Part shown: positions 32,156 through 43,545 of the stretch, in pieces
How the letters are laid out: each line of letters opens with the position of its first letter
Position numbering within the stretch: the stretch's first letter is position 1
Assembly: GCF_050624435.1 (NCBI RefSeq)
Contig: NC_134541.1
Span: 9,314,983 to 9,378,982, forward strand
Origin: Tenrec ecaudatus
Taxonomy: Eukaryota; Chordata; Mammalia; Afrosoricida; Tenrecidae
Direction: 5' to 3'
Length of the DNA: 64,000 nucleotides
Translations under genes and position numbers: made by a program
Notes under the pieces: model-generated
The model's input: the letters and a program-made list of their open reading frames with translations, nothing else
Told to the model about the DNA's origin: nothing
The model's database searches: none

Positions 32156-32754
32156 AGAGAAGACTCACAGTCTAAATATCCTCCCGAGGCCCCGCCCCTT
32201 GGGTTTAAACACTGGTCTGAGAGTGTGAGAAAGGAGAAACGTAAAACGGATGTGGACTTGGCTCCTTGAGGGATGTACAAGTTCATTTCCAACAGGGAGA
32301 GCACGGGCGAGACCAGTCGCTGGAAAAGCATGCCGTCACTGGTAAGCGGGTTGCCATTCGGGTCTATTGAGTGGACGTCAACACCCCCATCGGGTTGTTT
32401 GGGAGGTTGTGATACTTGAAATAAATACCTTGCCATTTCTCTCTCCCACAGAGTGACTGAGTAGGTTTGAACATCCCATCTTTTGGTTGGCCACTGAGTC
32501 CCTAACATAACCTGCCAGCGTACTGGGGGTCGAATAGAGGGCGGATGACAAAGAGGAAAGCCCCCAGTGAGATGATGGACAGTGTCGTTTCATAAGTGGG
32601 CTCAACATACACCGCAATCATGAGGCTGGATCAGGACCAGATAGGGTTGAGTCATGTGCATAAGGTCACCAAGAGTTGGTTCTGACCTCACAGCAAGGAA
32701 TGGCAACCACAAGGATCTTGGAGCCGATCCTATCTGCATGATGAATTCACACCC
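32156..32754. other. Single-copy-looking sequence
   Basis: Nothing recognised; no convincing frame. Confidence 0.35.
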
Positions 32755-32930
32755 AGCTTTTGTCTTTGGCCTGAAGCTTTCCCAGGCCCGCTCCAAGGCC
32801 TCTCCTCTACATCCTCTGCTCCAACACCACCTCCTCCAAGAAGCCTTCCAGTGGTTTCCTAGCAGAGTGACACTCTCTTAGCACATTCTCTCCTTTCTTC
32901 CCGAGAGTCCCACGTTTCTGTCACTGCTGG
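32755..32930 (+). repeat. L2 LINE 3' fragment
   Basis: 'caccacctcctccaagaagc' followed by 'cttccagtggtttcc' matches the well-known L2 segment. Confidence 0.65.
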
Positions 32931-33004
32931 AGGAAAGGCTTCTCCCAGCAGGAAGGCAAGTGTGAAGGGAGCAGAGAGCAGATCTGATATGTTCACTATT
33001 GCAG

Positions 33005-33140
33005 GTTGCGTCAGGGGAGGAAGATGAGGCAGCCCGTGCACAGGAAGATGTGCAGCTGCAGAAACCCTGTGGAGCAGTTCTGCTCCGTCCTAGATGGTGG
33101 AAGGAGTCAGAATGGACTGGAGGGCTCTGGGTTTGGGTGG
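33005..33140 (+). repeat. AfroSINE, sense, partial
   Basis: 'agaaaccctgtggagcagtt' and 'gtcagaatggactggaggg'. Confidence 0.75.
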
Positions 33141-33254
33141 GTCGGTTCGGTCACTCGATCAAGTATCAACCTATCATAAAAACGATTTCTGTTGAGCTCC
33201 TGCATTTGTCAATTTCCTTCTATTTTGATTTATTCGGTCACTAAACTTGACAAC

Positions 33255-33575
33255 TTGATTTTTTTTTTTTTGCTTCCCTCTGTTTATCATGAGGTTGTTT
33301 GTGGTCCAGTCCAGTCTGGAAGACTTTTGTTGCCTTGACCGTCAGGTGTCATGTAAAGGCTGTGGCCTTCCATCTTCATCGGCACGTCTTTGTTGTTGGC
33401 GGCATGGCTGGGTCTTCTGCATACTGTCGATTGTTAATGACTGGTCCTCCAGTCCGAACGCCCTGTTTTTCTTCCTATCGGCCAGTTTCTCGGGTTATTT
33501 GTTTAGCACACCTGCTGACTAAGTAAGGCAAAAGGATGCAGCCCCGCACATGCCTTTTCTTACTGAAAGCACATT
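33255..33575 (-). mobile_element. BovB LINE, reverse-transcriptase fragment, antisense
   Basis: After a T-run, 'ctgtttatcatgaggttgtt', 'aaaggctgtggccttccatc' and 'gccagtttctcgggttattt' match reversed BovB from a more 5' part of the ORF than the other copies. Confidence 0.8.
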
Positions 33576-33639
33576 AAATCCCTTGGACACACTAGTGAAT
33601 ATCATCATGCCTTCATTCCATTACATTTCTATGAGGAGT

Positions 33640-33855
33640 CTTGGTTGCATAGTGAGTTATGACGAGCTGGCTGCTAACCACAGGGTCAGCAGCCGCAGCC
33701 CCCACCCCTCGCCTAGTTACAATGCAGGGGAAAGATGGGGCAGTCTGCCCCCGTAAAGATTCACGGCCTAAGAAACCCACAGGGGCAGTTCTACTCTATC
33801 CACTAGGTTGCTGTGGGTCAGAATTGACTTTGATGGTGGTACGTTTCTGAGTCTA
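33640..33855 (+). repeat. AfroSINE, sense
   Basis: 'gctggctgctaaccacaggg', 'ggcagtctgcccccgtaaag' and 'gtcagaattgactttgatgg'. Confidence 0.88.
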
Positions 33856-33984
33856 AATGAAGGCCTACTATCTGCCAGGGACTTGCTGAGGCTGCAAATA
33901 GACAATGGTGGCCAATTAAAAAAATACTATGTCTTAGAGTGGTGGTGGTGGTAGCGGTGGTGGGTATGATAAAGAATATGCAGA

Positions 33985-34193
33985 CCCCAAACAATGAACT
34001 CACTGCCATCGAGTTGATTCTGGCTCAAAGTGACCCTATGGGACAGAACTGCCCCCTATAGTTTCTAAGACTGTAACTCTGTACAGGAGCAGACAGCCTC
34101 ATCTTTCTCCCTTGGAACAGCTGGTGGTTTTGAACTGCTGACCTTGCCGTTAGTAGCCAAGTGCATAGCCATTACCCCACCAGTGCTCCTCTG
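33985..34193 (-). repeat. AfroSINE, antisense, near full length
   Basis: 'actcactgccatcgagttga' to 'attaccccaccagtgctcct', all blocks present. Confidence 0.92.
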
Positions 34194-34954
34194 CCCACGC
34201 AGAGATCTCAACAAATAAAAGAACAACCCGTGGAAACATCTGACTGAGAGGATTCCAGGCAGGGAGAGCAGGGAGCAAAGGGTCTTCAGTGGGCATACCC
34301 TTGGGGGGTCAGGCAGAAGTGGAGTAAGCAAGGGAGGAGTGGTAGACGGGTGGCGGGCCCAGGGAGAAGGGCAGATGGTTGTAAGCCATCAGAAGATTTC
34401 AGATGCACTCTGTAGTGGGGGGACCCTGGGGAGCTCCGAAAAGAGGCGTGACTTTAAAAATCCTATTCAGAGAACCAGTCTCTGGAGAATACGAGGAGGG
34501 AGGCAAGAGGGGACACAGGGGACAGTTGGGAGGTCCGGTGGTAAGCCCAGGGAATCCTCTGTTGGGAAGACCAGGGCAGGTGTGAGCCCCGACTCTCTGA
34601 TGCCAAATCATCAGATTGTGCTGAGCTCCGGAGGGAATGGCCAGAGGTGGACCAGCTTTGGGGGCAAGAGAAACCCCCAGCGCTCATTCGGTCATGCTAA
34701 GTTGGTACCCAGCAAGGCAGGGGGAGCGTGGAGAGGGGTCGTGAGTGCCATAGACAAGCAGGATGTCGCCAAGCAGACCACCCAGAGGGTCTCCCAGGCT
34801 GGAACCATCACAGGAGCACATCTGCTGGAGTGCTCAAACCACCAACCTTCCAGCCAGCAGCCAGTGCTTCACCTGCAGCACCCCCATAATGCCTTATCTT
34901 TATACTATAGACATGTTTTAATTGGCCTTTCTACACCCAAGAGTAAGCCATCAC
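34194..34954. other. Single-copy-looking sequence with a 210-codon frame
   Basis: The plus frame 34339-34971 has no recognised domain, is glycine/serine/arginine-rich like GC-rich noncoding DNA, and ends inside the next AfroSINE. It is not called as a gene. Confidence 0.35.
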
Positions 34955-35135
34955 AGTCCTGCTGGTGCTAACCGCAAGGTCTGAAGTTTGAAACCACCAG
35001 CCAGCTCCACAGGAGAAAGACAAGGCTTATTGCCCCCACAGTCTCAGGAGCCCACAGGGACAGTTCTACTCTGCCCTGTTCTGTCCTGTCCTACCATTGA
35101 CTCAGTGGCAGAGAGTTTGCCTTTGGTTTATGGAG
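34955..35135 (+). repeat. AfroSINE, sense
   Basis: 'gctggtgctaaccgcaaggt' to 'ctgtcctaccattgactcag'. Confidence 0.8.
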
Positions 35136-36324
35136 TGGGACAAAAAGGTTGGATATTTACCCAGGCCGGACCCCCCAGAAAGCTTCATTTGTTTTTGTTT
35201 TGTTTTGTTGGCTGAATTACTTTTTGCTCTGCTGTTTGTAGTGCTGTGTGGGTGTGGGTGGGTGGGTGGGTGTTGTCTTGGTGTGTGTCTTTGTTTGGCT
35301 GTCGTTGGGGAGCCCCTTCCCTCCATGAGGAGGCGCTGGTGTGGAGCGGGTGTCTGAGCGGGTTGGCCTGACAGCCCAAGGGCTTGATTGGCGTGGGTGA
35401 GTCACAGCCTGAGGTGGAAGCGCACAGGGAGCAGGCCCCTCCGTCCAGCCCCTGTTTTCTAGAGGTGCCTGTTGCTGGTCCAGCCCCAACGGATGGTTCT
35501 TCTTAAGAAGCCTGGTCAGTTGATCGTTTTGCAGTGTTTGTGATGCTTTGCTGACATAGTGCCAACTTCCATTTTGCCCTAAAAACGCTCTCGCGTTCCC
35601 TCTCCGCTCTCTTCCCCCTTTGCTGCTACTCTCCTGTGGTCATTCAGAAATAATTGCCACCACACTACCTGCATAAATCCCCGAGTCCCGGCAGATGGAA
35701 CAAGACTGCTGTGACCAGAGAACACCAGGCTGTAAGGGGGCCTTCTCCGAGGTTCCGCCCCAGGCAGATGTCTCCTCGGAACAACCAGCAGACAAAAGCT
35801 TCTCCTTCATCAACCGGCTTTCTCTGCTGGGGCCTTTTTGGTTTCTTTTCTTTCTTTCTTTCTTTCTTTCTTTTTTCCAAATCAGAGAACTGCTTTTCAC
35901 CTGCTTGGGTCTAGGAGTCTGTTTTCCACACCATATGAGGAGGCGTCAGAAAGTTTATAAGAAAATGTCAGTTTTCCAGGCTTCTGGAAGCCCCCTGATA
36001 TTCAGCAGTCACCTGGGAGGCACTCAGATGCTGAGAGACCCGGGACTGGCAGACCATGTTTGCCCAATTCACACTAGATTAGAATCTGGGCTGGTCTTCC
36101 ACGGCAAAATAAAGCCGTATTTGATGGGTCTTGGTACAAAGCACAACAAACAACAACAACCGTGGCTCAGTGCGCTATAGCTTACACACCAAACATTCAG
36201 CTGTCTGTAATGGCCGATCCCTTAGTGTTTAGTACATTGACCCAGTTGCGAGCTCTTTCTTTTTGACCGTGGGGCCGTTGGGTGCACATTTTGGCCCCAA
36301 GCCCACCCTCCCGACTTTGAAATC
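35136..36324. other. Single-copy-looking sequence with simple repeats and a MITE half
   Basis: It holds a GGTG-rich tract at about 35247-35272, a (TTTC)n run at 35842-35876 and, at 35936-35965, one end of the mariner-like MITE after TA ('tgaggaggcgtcagaaagtt'). A 161-codon frame (35695-36180) crosses the TTTC repeat and has no domain. Confidence 0.45.
35842..35876. repeat. (TTTC)n microsatellite
   Basis: About seven TTTC units between T-runs. Confidence 0.92.
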
Positions 36325-36440
36325 AAAAACCAAAGTCAATGTCATTGACTTGATGCCCATTCACACTGGCCCTATAGGACAGGGTAGAGCTACCAGTGTG
36401 AGTTTCTATGTCACCAGCGATCCTCTCTACCTTGGAAGGA
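36325..36440 (-). repeat. AfroSINE, antisense, partial
   Basis: 'catttgacttgatgcccatt'-like tail region and 'ataggacagggtagagctac'. Confidence 0.65.
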
Positions 36441-36884
36441 GACAGTTAAATATCAGAGAAGAGGATATGCTTAGACCCCACCCCTACACACGCCAATATA
36501 GTTGTGATTCATTCCAGCTTGCTGTTTCCAACTCCACTTCCTGTGTTTTGATTCACAGCTGCCTGTATCTGCTTCTGAGAAACCATGCTGCTCAGCTGTT
36601 GCCCGTCAAGAGTTCTTTTTGGTTGGAGGGGATTGTTTCCTTGTTTCATCGGCTCTTCCATTTAGCTGCTCCCTTTGGTGGCCCGGCTATTAGTACAGAA
36701 ACGTTTGTATTGAGATAGGGCAAAGCCAGAACATTCCCAGCAGACTTGACTTTGGAGATGGACATCAACGGGGGAGAGTGAGACATGCCACTGAGCAGGG
36801 CACAGAAGTTGTCCTCATTCGTGAAATCTTATTTTATAGCTTGAGGACATCTTCTGGCCTCGAGGACTCTGAACCTCCATGCCC

Positions 36885-37612
36885 TTGTTTGAAGCAGAAT
36901 ATACCCGCTTCCGTGATGCTCACCTTCCCAACAGGACCGCTGAAGTCAAAATGGGTGCATAAGCAACTGTGGTGAAGGAAGCAGATGGTGCCCGGCTATT
37001 AGAAGATACAGCATCTGAGGTCTTAAAGGCTTGAAGTTAAACAAGCAGCCATCCAGCAGGGAAGTCACAAAGCCCTGAGGAAACCTACAGCTAACATTCC
37101 CCTCGTTCTTTCATGCTTCCCCCCCACCCCCCACTATCATGACCCCAGTTCTGCCTCAAAACTCCAGCTAGACCAGAGCATGTACACTGGTACAGAGAAG
37201 AGCTCTAGACACACAGATTCCAGAACAGATAAACCCCTCAAAAACAGTAATGGGAATAGCGATACTATGAGAGTAGGGGGAAGGTAGGGGGAAAAGGGGA
37301 ACTGATCACAATGATTGACGTATAACACCCACCCCCTGGGGAATGAACACCAGAAACATGGGTGAAGGGAGACAGCAGATGGTGTAAGTTATGAAAATAC
37401 TAAATTATAATTTATCAAGGGTTTACGAGGGTGGGAGAGTGGGAGAGGGAGGGAAAAAAGAGGAGCTGATACCAAGGGCTCAAGTAGAAAGAAAAGGTTT
37501 TGAAAATGCTGATGACAACATATGGCCAAATGTGCTTGATAAAATTGATGCATGGATTGTTATAAGAGCTGAAAGATCCCCCAATAAAATGATTTCTGAA
37601 GGAATATATACA
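36885..37612 (+). mobile_element. L1 3'UTR, sense
   Basis: 'tgatgctcaccttcccaaca', 'agatggtgcccggctattag', 'ctagaccagagcatgtacac' and 'gatgcatggattgttataag' parallel the 3'UTR at 19740-20640. The poly-A is short. Confidence 0.85.
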
Positions 37613-37785
37613 TATAGATATTCAGAAATATGTGACATTAGCCATTCCTTTACATGGGAATGGTTTTCATTATTTTAAATTAATGCTGTCGTGAACGTCA
37701 TTAATGGCAACTCTGGTTATTTCGTTAGCGTTTAAGGTTTGTGGTCATTTCTAAACGTTTTTTAGTTACTAGGTCAAATTAAAAC

Positions 37786-37931
37786 CAAACCCACTGCCAT
37801 CGAGTGGGTCCTGGCTCATAGCAACCACATAGGACAGAGTAGACCTTTCTCTCACACAGCAGCTGGTGGCTTTGAACAGCCAACCTCTGTGTTAACAGCG
37901 ATTGCTTAACACCTGTCACCAGGACTCCTTG
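37786..37931 (-). repeat. AfroSINE, antisense, shortened
   Basis: 'aacccactgccatcgagtgg' to 'acctgtcaccaggactcctt', with part of the middle missing. Confidence 0.88.
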
Positions 37932-37939
37932 TTTATGCC

Positions 37940-38285
37940 TGTAAGGGGGGGAATGTTTTAAATGTTTTATTGGCATCTGCTTCACATATCGTGCAGGCTT
38001 TCGAAAATTATTGTGTTGGCACATATCTACACAGCATACAATTCAATAGTTCGGTCACATCGAGAAGAGTCGTACAATCGTCGCCACGACCAATTTTAGA
38101 ACATTGTCCTCTTCCTTGTCTCGCTGTAATTAGCTCTCCATTTCCCCCAGCCTTCTCTGCCACTCCCCAAGAAACCATTCATCCTGTTGAATTCACAAAT
38201 CGTGGCTTTCAGACACTAAAAGACACACAAAAACAAAGAAACAAAAGAAAAGGGCTAGCAACAATAACAGAATAAAATCGAGTAA
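37940..38285 (-). mobile_element. Old L1 3'UTR fragment, antisense
   Basis: 'agcatacaattcaatagttc' and 'aattttagaacattgtcctc' are reversed L1M 3'UTR motifs. Confidence 0.65.
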
Positions 38286-38819
38286 AACTTCAATGGAAAA
38301 GAAGCAGAACATATTAAAAACTAGAAGAAATTTAAAAGAGATCAAAAGAGACAGCAGATGCCAGGTGTTAAATGTAAACCTAACCGCATCTGCTACAATC
38401 CACTTTCCAAGGCACTCAGCCGGACAACAAGGCCGTTCACATCCCTGGTCCAGGTTCAGAGGGGATTCAGCAGAGGCTCCATCCAGGTGTACTTCCCTTC
38501 ACCCTTTTTTTTTTTTTTTTAAACTGAAACAACTTTTAAATGGGTCAAAAGCGAAAGGAAGATTAAACTAAGGTAGTACACTTTAGTCTAATTACATCTG
38601 CTCTAATCATCTCTGCACTGTTCCCTGTCTGGTCATAAGGTTGTTCCGATCGCTTGGCTGTGGCCAGCAGGATTCATCAGAGGTTTGATCTCTGTGTGCC
38701 CTGCAAATGGGTTTTGGGCTTCCATGGTCATTCATTGCCTTCTGCCAATCAGGTGCTCACAATTTAAGCTCTGATACCATTCTCTCCTCCGGATTTGGAT
38801 TATATTATTCACAATCCTT
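38286..38819. other. Unassigned sequence with a T16 run
   Basis: Poly-T at 38505-38520. Parts may belong to antisense L1 3' ends but I cannot align them. Confidence 0.35.
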
Positions 38820-39385
38820 GGGTCACACAGTCTGGTGTGCCTCTTCCACGCGGACTTAGTCGATGCTTCACTTAGATGGCTGCTTATTTAAACACAAGAC
38901 CCCAGATTCCCAGATGCTATCCTTTCAAACAGCTGGGCGCCATCTGGTTTCCTCACCACACTTTGCCCCTATCTTCATGAGGGCAAGTATTAAGAAGACC
39001 ACATGAAAAGGACCAGGAGTGTGAGGGGCGATACCGGGAGAGTAGAGGGTGAATGGGTTGGAAAGGGGGAACCGATTACAAGGATCCACATGTGACCTCC
39101 TCCCTGGGGGACGGACGGCAGAGAAGGGGTGGGGGAGGGAGACTCTGGCTAGGGCAAGATATGACAAAATAACAATCTACAAATTATCAAGGGCTCATGA
39201 GGGAAGGGGGAGCTGGAAGGGAGGGGAAAAAAAGAGGACCTGATGCAGAGGGCTTAAGTGGAGAGCAAATGCTTTGAAAATGATGAGGACAATGAATGTA
39301 CAGATGTGCTTTATACAATTGATGTATGTATATGTATGGATTGTGATAAGAGTCGTATGAGCCCCTATTAAAATATAAAAAAAAG
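38820..39385 (+). mobile_element. L1 3' end with 5' inversion (twin-priming type)
   Basis: The left part (38820 to about 38975) is antisense L1 3'UTR: 'cagtctggtgtgcctcttcc' and 'ttcaaacagctgggcgccat'. From about 39015 the later part of the same 3'UTR runs in sense orientation: 'gggagagtagagggtgaatg', 'acaatctacaaattatcaag', 'atgtatggattgtgataaga', then an A-rich tail. The opposed halves of one element with a short loss between them are the classic 5'-inverted L1 form. Confidence 0.7.
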
Positions 39386-39394
39386 AAAATAATG

Positions 39395-40160
39395 AATTGT
39401 TCTTAGATTAGGGCTAAAATTAACTGTGAGTCCAAAATCCATTCATATGTCATAAGTGATCTTTTGAGAATGGCTGTTTTCAATTGAGTTATTCCTGTCA
39501 TTGCACGTATCTATAGTTCATCCCTTTTCAGTGCTGAACAGTATTCCACACTTTCTTCACCAACATTTGCTATGGCACTCATATTTTCAGTGATCTCTTC
39601 ATGAGAGCAAGTGTCAAGCAGGGCCATGTCATAAGAACTAATTACTCTTAGATTGGGGCTAGAATTAAGTGCGAGCCTCCAAGTCATTCATATGTCTGTT
39701 CGTATATGTCTCTGGTTTTCCTTAGAGACATCATTGTCATTTTGTGTTAGGGGAAATAATCAAGGACATTAGGTAATTCTACTGATCGTGTCATTCATTT
39801 AGCCAGTGGTTCAGAATGTAAATCACAGTTGAGTAAAGGAGGTTGCACAAGTACAGGCTGGTTACGAACTACACTACATGAATGGTTGGCTCGGACAGGT
39901 GAAACTCCTCAGTGACTGGATCCTAGTCACACAAACGATGGGGGCTGGGCATATCATCGAACTTAATCATTGAGTCACATTAAGGTTTGTGCAATCATCG
40001 ATTTCAGAACATTTTCTTCTTGTACCCATGGTGGTTCGCTCCCCAGCCCGGCCCCGCTTCCCCTGACATGTCCCTAGGCCACTATGAATCCAGCGCCTGT
40101 GGATCAACCTCCTGGATTTCATACACAGAAAATCTTATAAAACACAAACAGGAAGCAAAC
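39395..40160 (-). mobile_element. Probable L1-related fragments, antisense
   Basis: 'tgctgaacagtattccacac' is a reversed L1 motif, and 'ttgtgcaatcatcgatttca' with 'gaacattttcttcttgtacc' is a reversed 3'UTR motif. Boundaries are unclear. Confidence 0.45.
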
Positions 40161-40730
40161 AAAATAACCAGCCTCACTGACCAGACAAAACATAGAAAAC
40201 CCTCACTCAAAAAGAAAGAAAATATTGAAAATGGAAACAACCTAAAAAAGGGTCAACAGGAAGAAAGAAGAAGTTTGTTTGCTTGTTATCAGATAAGTGA
40301 TAAGGATTTGTCTGTGTGGTCGGTTCTGGAGAAGAAAGGACAGAAAGGAGGAAGTTAGGAAAGTGGCTCCTTTGTTTTGTCCTGTTCCTTCTCCTAAAGA
40401 TTGAAATGTCTAATGCTAAGCGTGAGTTTGGGGGATTTTTTGTCATGTTTCAGATTTTAGTTATAATTGAATGAGATCCATCTCCCCAGTCTAGCTTAAT
40501 GTTCCTTAGCTTTAACTTATTTCACCTGCTTGGTCAGCGATCAGGAGAATAAACAAAGTTATAACGTGTATTTTGATTCACTAGGGGTTACTCTGACTCA
40601 TAAGCCGAGAGTCTATTTTTATTTTCTTCATCCGGATTTTCTCTATTACAAACAAAACCTGCTATTTAAAAACAAACACATGATGAAGGTTCACGAGATT
40701 TAATTTGCCGTGCCAAGTTAGTTAAATAGT

Positions 40731-40927
40731 CTCACCTCACTGCCATTGAGCCAACTTCAAATCAAAGTGACCCAGGAGGACAGAGTAGAACTTCCCCTCT
40801 TCGGGTTCCTGGGGCTGTGATCCTATAGGAGCAGACAGCCTCGTCTTTCTCACCTGGTGGTTTCAAACTGCTGACCCTGTGGTGAGCAGTCCAAAGTGTA
40901 ACCCACTACGCCACCAGGGCTCCCCAA
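40731..40927 (-). repeat. AfroSINE, antisense, with 10 bp target duplication
   Basis: All blocks are present from 'cactgccattgagccaactt' to 'actacgccaccagggctccc'. gttaaatagt occurs at 40721-40730 and 40928-40937. Confidence 0.93.
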
Positions 40928-40947
40928 GTTAAATAGTACACATGATA

Positions 40948-41690
40948 TTATTTTTTAAATTATTTTACTGGAGGCTCGTACAGCTCTTATCACAATCCAT
41001 ACATGCATCTATTGTGTCAAGCACATTTGTACATATGTGGCCATCAGCGTTTTCAAAGCATTTTCTTTCTACTTGAGCCCTTGGTATCAGCTCCCCATTT
41101 TTCCCCTCCCTCCCTCCCTCCCTTATGAACCCTTGATAATTTACAAATTTTTATTATTTTGTCATGTCTTGTACTGTCTGATGTCTCCCCCCACCCCCTT
41201 GTCTGTTGTCTATCCCCTTGGGAGGGGGGGTTATAGGTTGGTCATTGTGATCAGTTCCCCCTTTCTCCCTTCCCCTCCTGCTATGGCTACTCTCAATATT
41301 GGTCCTGAGGAGTTTATCTGTCCTATATCCCCTGTGTTTCCAGCTCTTATCTGTACCCGTGTACATGCTCTGGTCTAGCCAGATTTGTAAGGTAGAATTG
41401 GGGTCATGATATTGGTGGGGGAGGAAGCATCAAAGGACTGAAAGTTGTATGTTTCATCATTGCTACACGGCACCCTGGCTGGCCCGTCTTCTCCCCACGA
41501 CCCTTCTGTAAGGAGATGTCCAGTTGCTTACAGGTTGGCTTTGGGCCTCCACTCTGCACTCTCCCCTCCCCCTCATTCACATTATGATTTTTTGCTCTGG
41601 GTCTTTGATGCCTGATACCTGATCCCATCGACACCGCGTGATCACACGGGCTGGTGTGCTTCTCCCATGTGGGCTTTATATTAGGGGGAA
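40948..41690 (-). mobile_element. L1 3' end, antisense
   Basis: 'ggaggctcgtacagctctta', 'cttgagcccttggtatcagc', 'tatgaacccttgataattta' and 'ctggtctagccagatttgta' parallel the antisense copy at 22540; this one extends further, to 'ctggtgtgcttctcccatgt'. Confidence 0.88.
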
Positions 41691-41789
41691 AGAAGAAGGG
41701 AAAGTTTGTTTAGGAGAGTATAAGAATTTATCAACTGTATCATATCCTTACCAGCCTGCACTAGCCCACAAAGGTGGCCCAGATAGCAA

Positions 41790-41920
41790 CACTTTCATTC
41801 AGCAAATATTTATTGAACGCCTATTGTGTACCAGTCACTGTTCTGGGTCCTGGCAGAGAAAACAAAGCAGTAAAGGAGTTACAACTCCATTCCAGTTAGA
41901 GAAGACAGACGATGCATAAG
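41790..41920. repeat. L2/MIR-type ancient repeat
   Basis: 'cagcaaatatttattgaacg' and 'cctattgtgtaccagtcact' form the familiar motif of old mammalian repeats. Confidence 0.65.
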
Positions 41921-41934
41921 GAAAGCAAATTAGG

Positions 41935-42105
41935 TTATGCATCGGGCTGCTAACCAAAAGGTCAGTGGTTCGCACCCAGCAACTGCTCTGCGGGGATAAA
42001 GCTGTGGCCAGCTGTTTCTGTAAGTGATTTGCAGCCTCTGAATCCCTACTCTGCCCGCAAGGCTTGCTCCGAGTTGGAATCGCCCCGAGGGCAGTGGGGA
42101 GTGCT
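41935..42105 (+). repeat. AfroSINE, sense
   Basis: 'cgggctgctaaccaaaaggt' to 'agttggaatcgccccgaggg'. Confidence 0.85.
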
Positions 42106-42721
42106 AGGCTTAAAAATACCTGAGGGAAGTCTGTAAGGGTGAGGGGCCGGGTGGTGCCGTTCACTGCATGGCATTACATAGTCAAGGTCACGTGTCCAGG
42201 AGGCCAGTCTGAGAAGGTGCCGCCTCAGCAGTAGGAAGAGGTGGGGCACGCTGGCTGGCGTCTTCCAGGGAAGAAGTTTCCAGCAGGATCCTGAAATGGG
42301 GGAAGGCGAAACCTGCCTGCAGAGCTTCTAAGTGATAGCATTGTGAATGGGTGGCTTTGTTCGGTGAAGAACTGGATGCTATTCCCCCACCCCCACCCGC
42401 CTCCCCCCCCACCCAAACCGGCAGAATGCATTCTCTGTGCTTCTTTTCACTTGGTGATTTGTTATCCTCAAAAAGATATTTTTTAAAATGAAAGTCTATT
42501 CTTACACTTTATTATTACTTTATCTTATTACTATTAGTTTAATTCTGTAAAACTCAGCAATGGCCTAGGGCTTGTTATAATATTCTTGTCCCACAGCTGA
42601 AAGTATTTCATCATTGAAATTTTATTTTTCAAAAATCAAAACAGCGAGAACTTTATTGTCTTTGCGTCTGGAGAGTGTGGGGTGTGCGGTTCTGGCCGTT
42701 AAAAAGTCTAAGTGCACCGTG
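42106..42721. other. Single-copy-looking sequence
   Basis: A C-rich tract lies at about 42383-42413 and AT-rich DNA at 42470-42650. No gene or family recognised. Confidence 0.35.
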
Positions 42722-43014
42722 TGTGTTAGCTTATGGCGCTGGCAAAGAATATTGTAAGTACCATGGACTGCCCAAAGAACAGCCAAATCTGTCTTGGAAG
42801 AAGAACAGTCAGAACGCTCCATAGAGGGCAGGATGGCAAGATTTTGCCTCGTGTCCTTTGGTCACGTTGTCTGGAGGGACCAGTGGCTGGAAAAGGAGAC
42901 CGCGTTTCATAAAGTGGAGGGGCAGCAAAAAAGAGGAAGGCCCTGAACAAGGTGGACCCACTGTGGCCGCACAGACGGGCTCGGGCCCAAGAACACCTGT
43001 GCTGTTTCGTCCTG
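42722..43014 (+). mobile_element. BovB LINE 3' part, sense
   Basis: 'aagaatattgtaagtaccat', 'agccaaatctgtcttggaag' and 'gcagcaaaaaagaggaaggc' follow BovB order up to 'tgtttcgtcctgtggcaca', where SPIN sequence takes over in place of the BovB tail. Confidence 0.85.
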
Positions 43015-43358
43015 TGGCACACAGGATGCATCTGCGTTGTTACAAACTGAACTTAATGCAAACATAGTGATTCATCGCAAAAGCAATATGTCATTATGTA
43101 TGGTGACATATTAATTTCTAATGACAAATACGTGACACGTTGTCTGGAAGCATGATGTCGCATGGGGCAGAGTCTTCGCGCCGGGTACACGCAGGTGGGC
43201 GTACCTGCATGTGGGCGGACCCACCTGGAGACGGATAGAGGAGCGGTGTCTCCTCTCCTAAGACCATCAGAAATGTGCTTTCCGATGGTCATAGGGGACC
43301 CCTGTACAAGGGCCATTTGACCCCAAAAGGGGCGAGCCCCACAGGTTGAGAACCGCTG
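43015..43358 (+). mobile_element. SPIN fragment, 3' half with extra internal sequence
   Basis: 'gttgttacaaactgaactta', 'agtgattcatcgcaaaagca' and 'tttccgatggtcataggg' lead to the SPIN right end 'cacaggttgagaaccgctg'. The left terminus is missing. About 150 bp at 43105-43250 do not fit the MITE copies and include a hairpin-prone 'gcaggtgggcgtacctgc' segment. It may be SPIN interior or a later insertion. Confidence 0.8.
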
Positions 43359-43394
43359 CTTTAAGGAGTGCAGTGTATCCCCATCTTTATTCCC

Positions 43395-43545
43395 TGAAAC
43401 CTCAGTGTTGGCTGGCAGGGTGGATTCTGACTCATATCAGTGACTCCATGTGACAGACAGAACTGCCCCACGGTCCCCTGAGCTACCTTTACTGGGCAGA
43501 TTGCACGTCTTTCTCCCTCGGAGCCGCTGAGTGGGTTCTGCTTTG
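43395..43545 (-). repeat. AfroSINE, antisense, diverged
   Basis: 'gtggattctgactcatatca' and 'ctttctccctcggagccgct'. Confidence 0.7.

Noticed and set aside
34339-34971. 210-codon plus frame as a gene
   Set aside because: No domain, GC-rich composition bias, and the frame runs into an AfroSINE.
35695-36180. 161-codon frame as a membrane protein
   Set aside because: The hydrophobic run is a translation of a TTTC microsatellite and pyrimidine-rich DNA.
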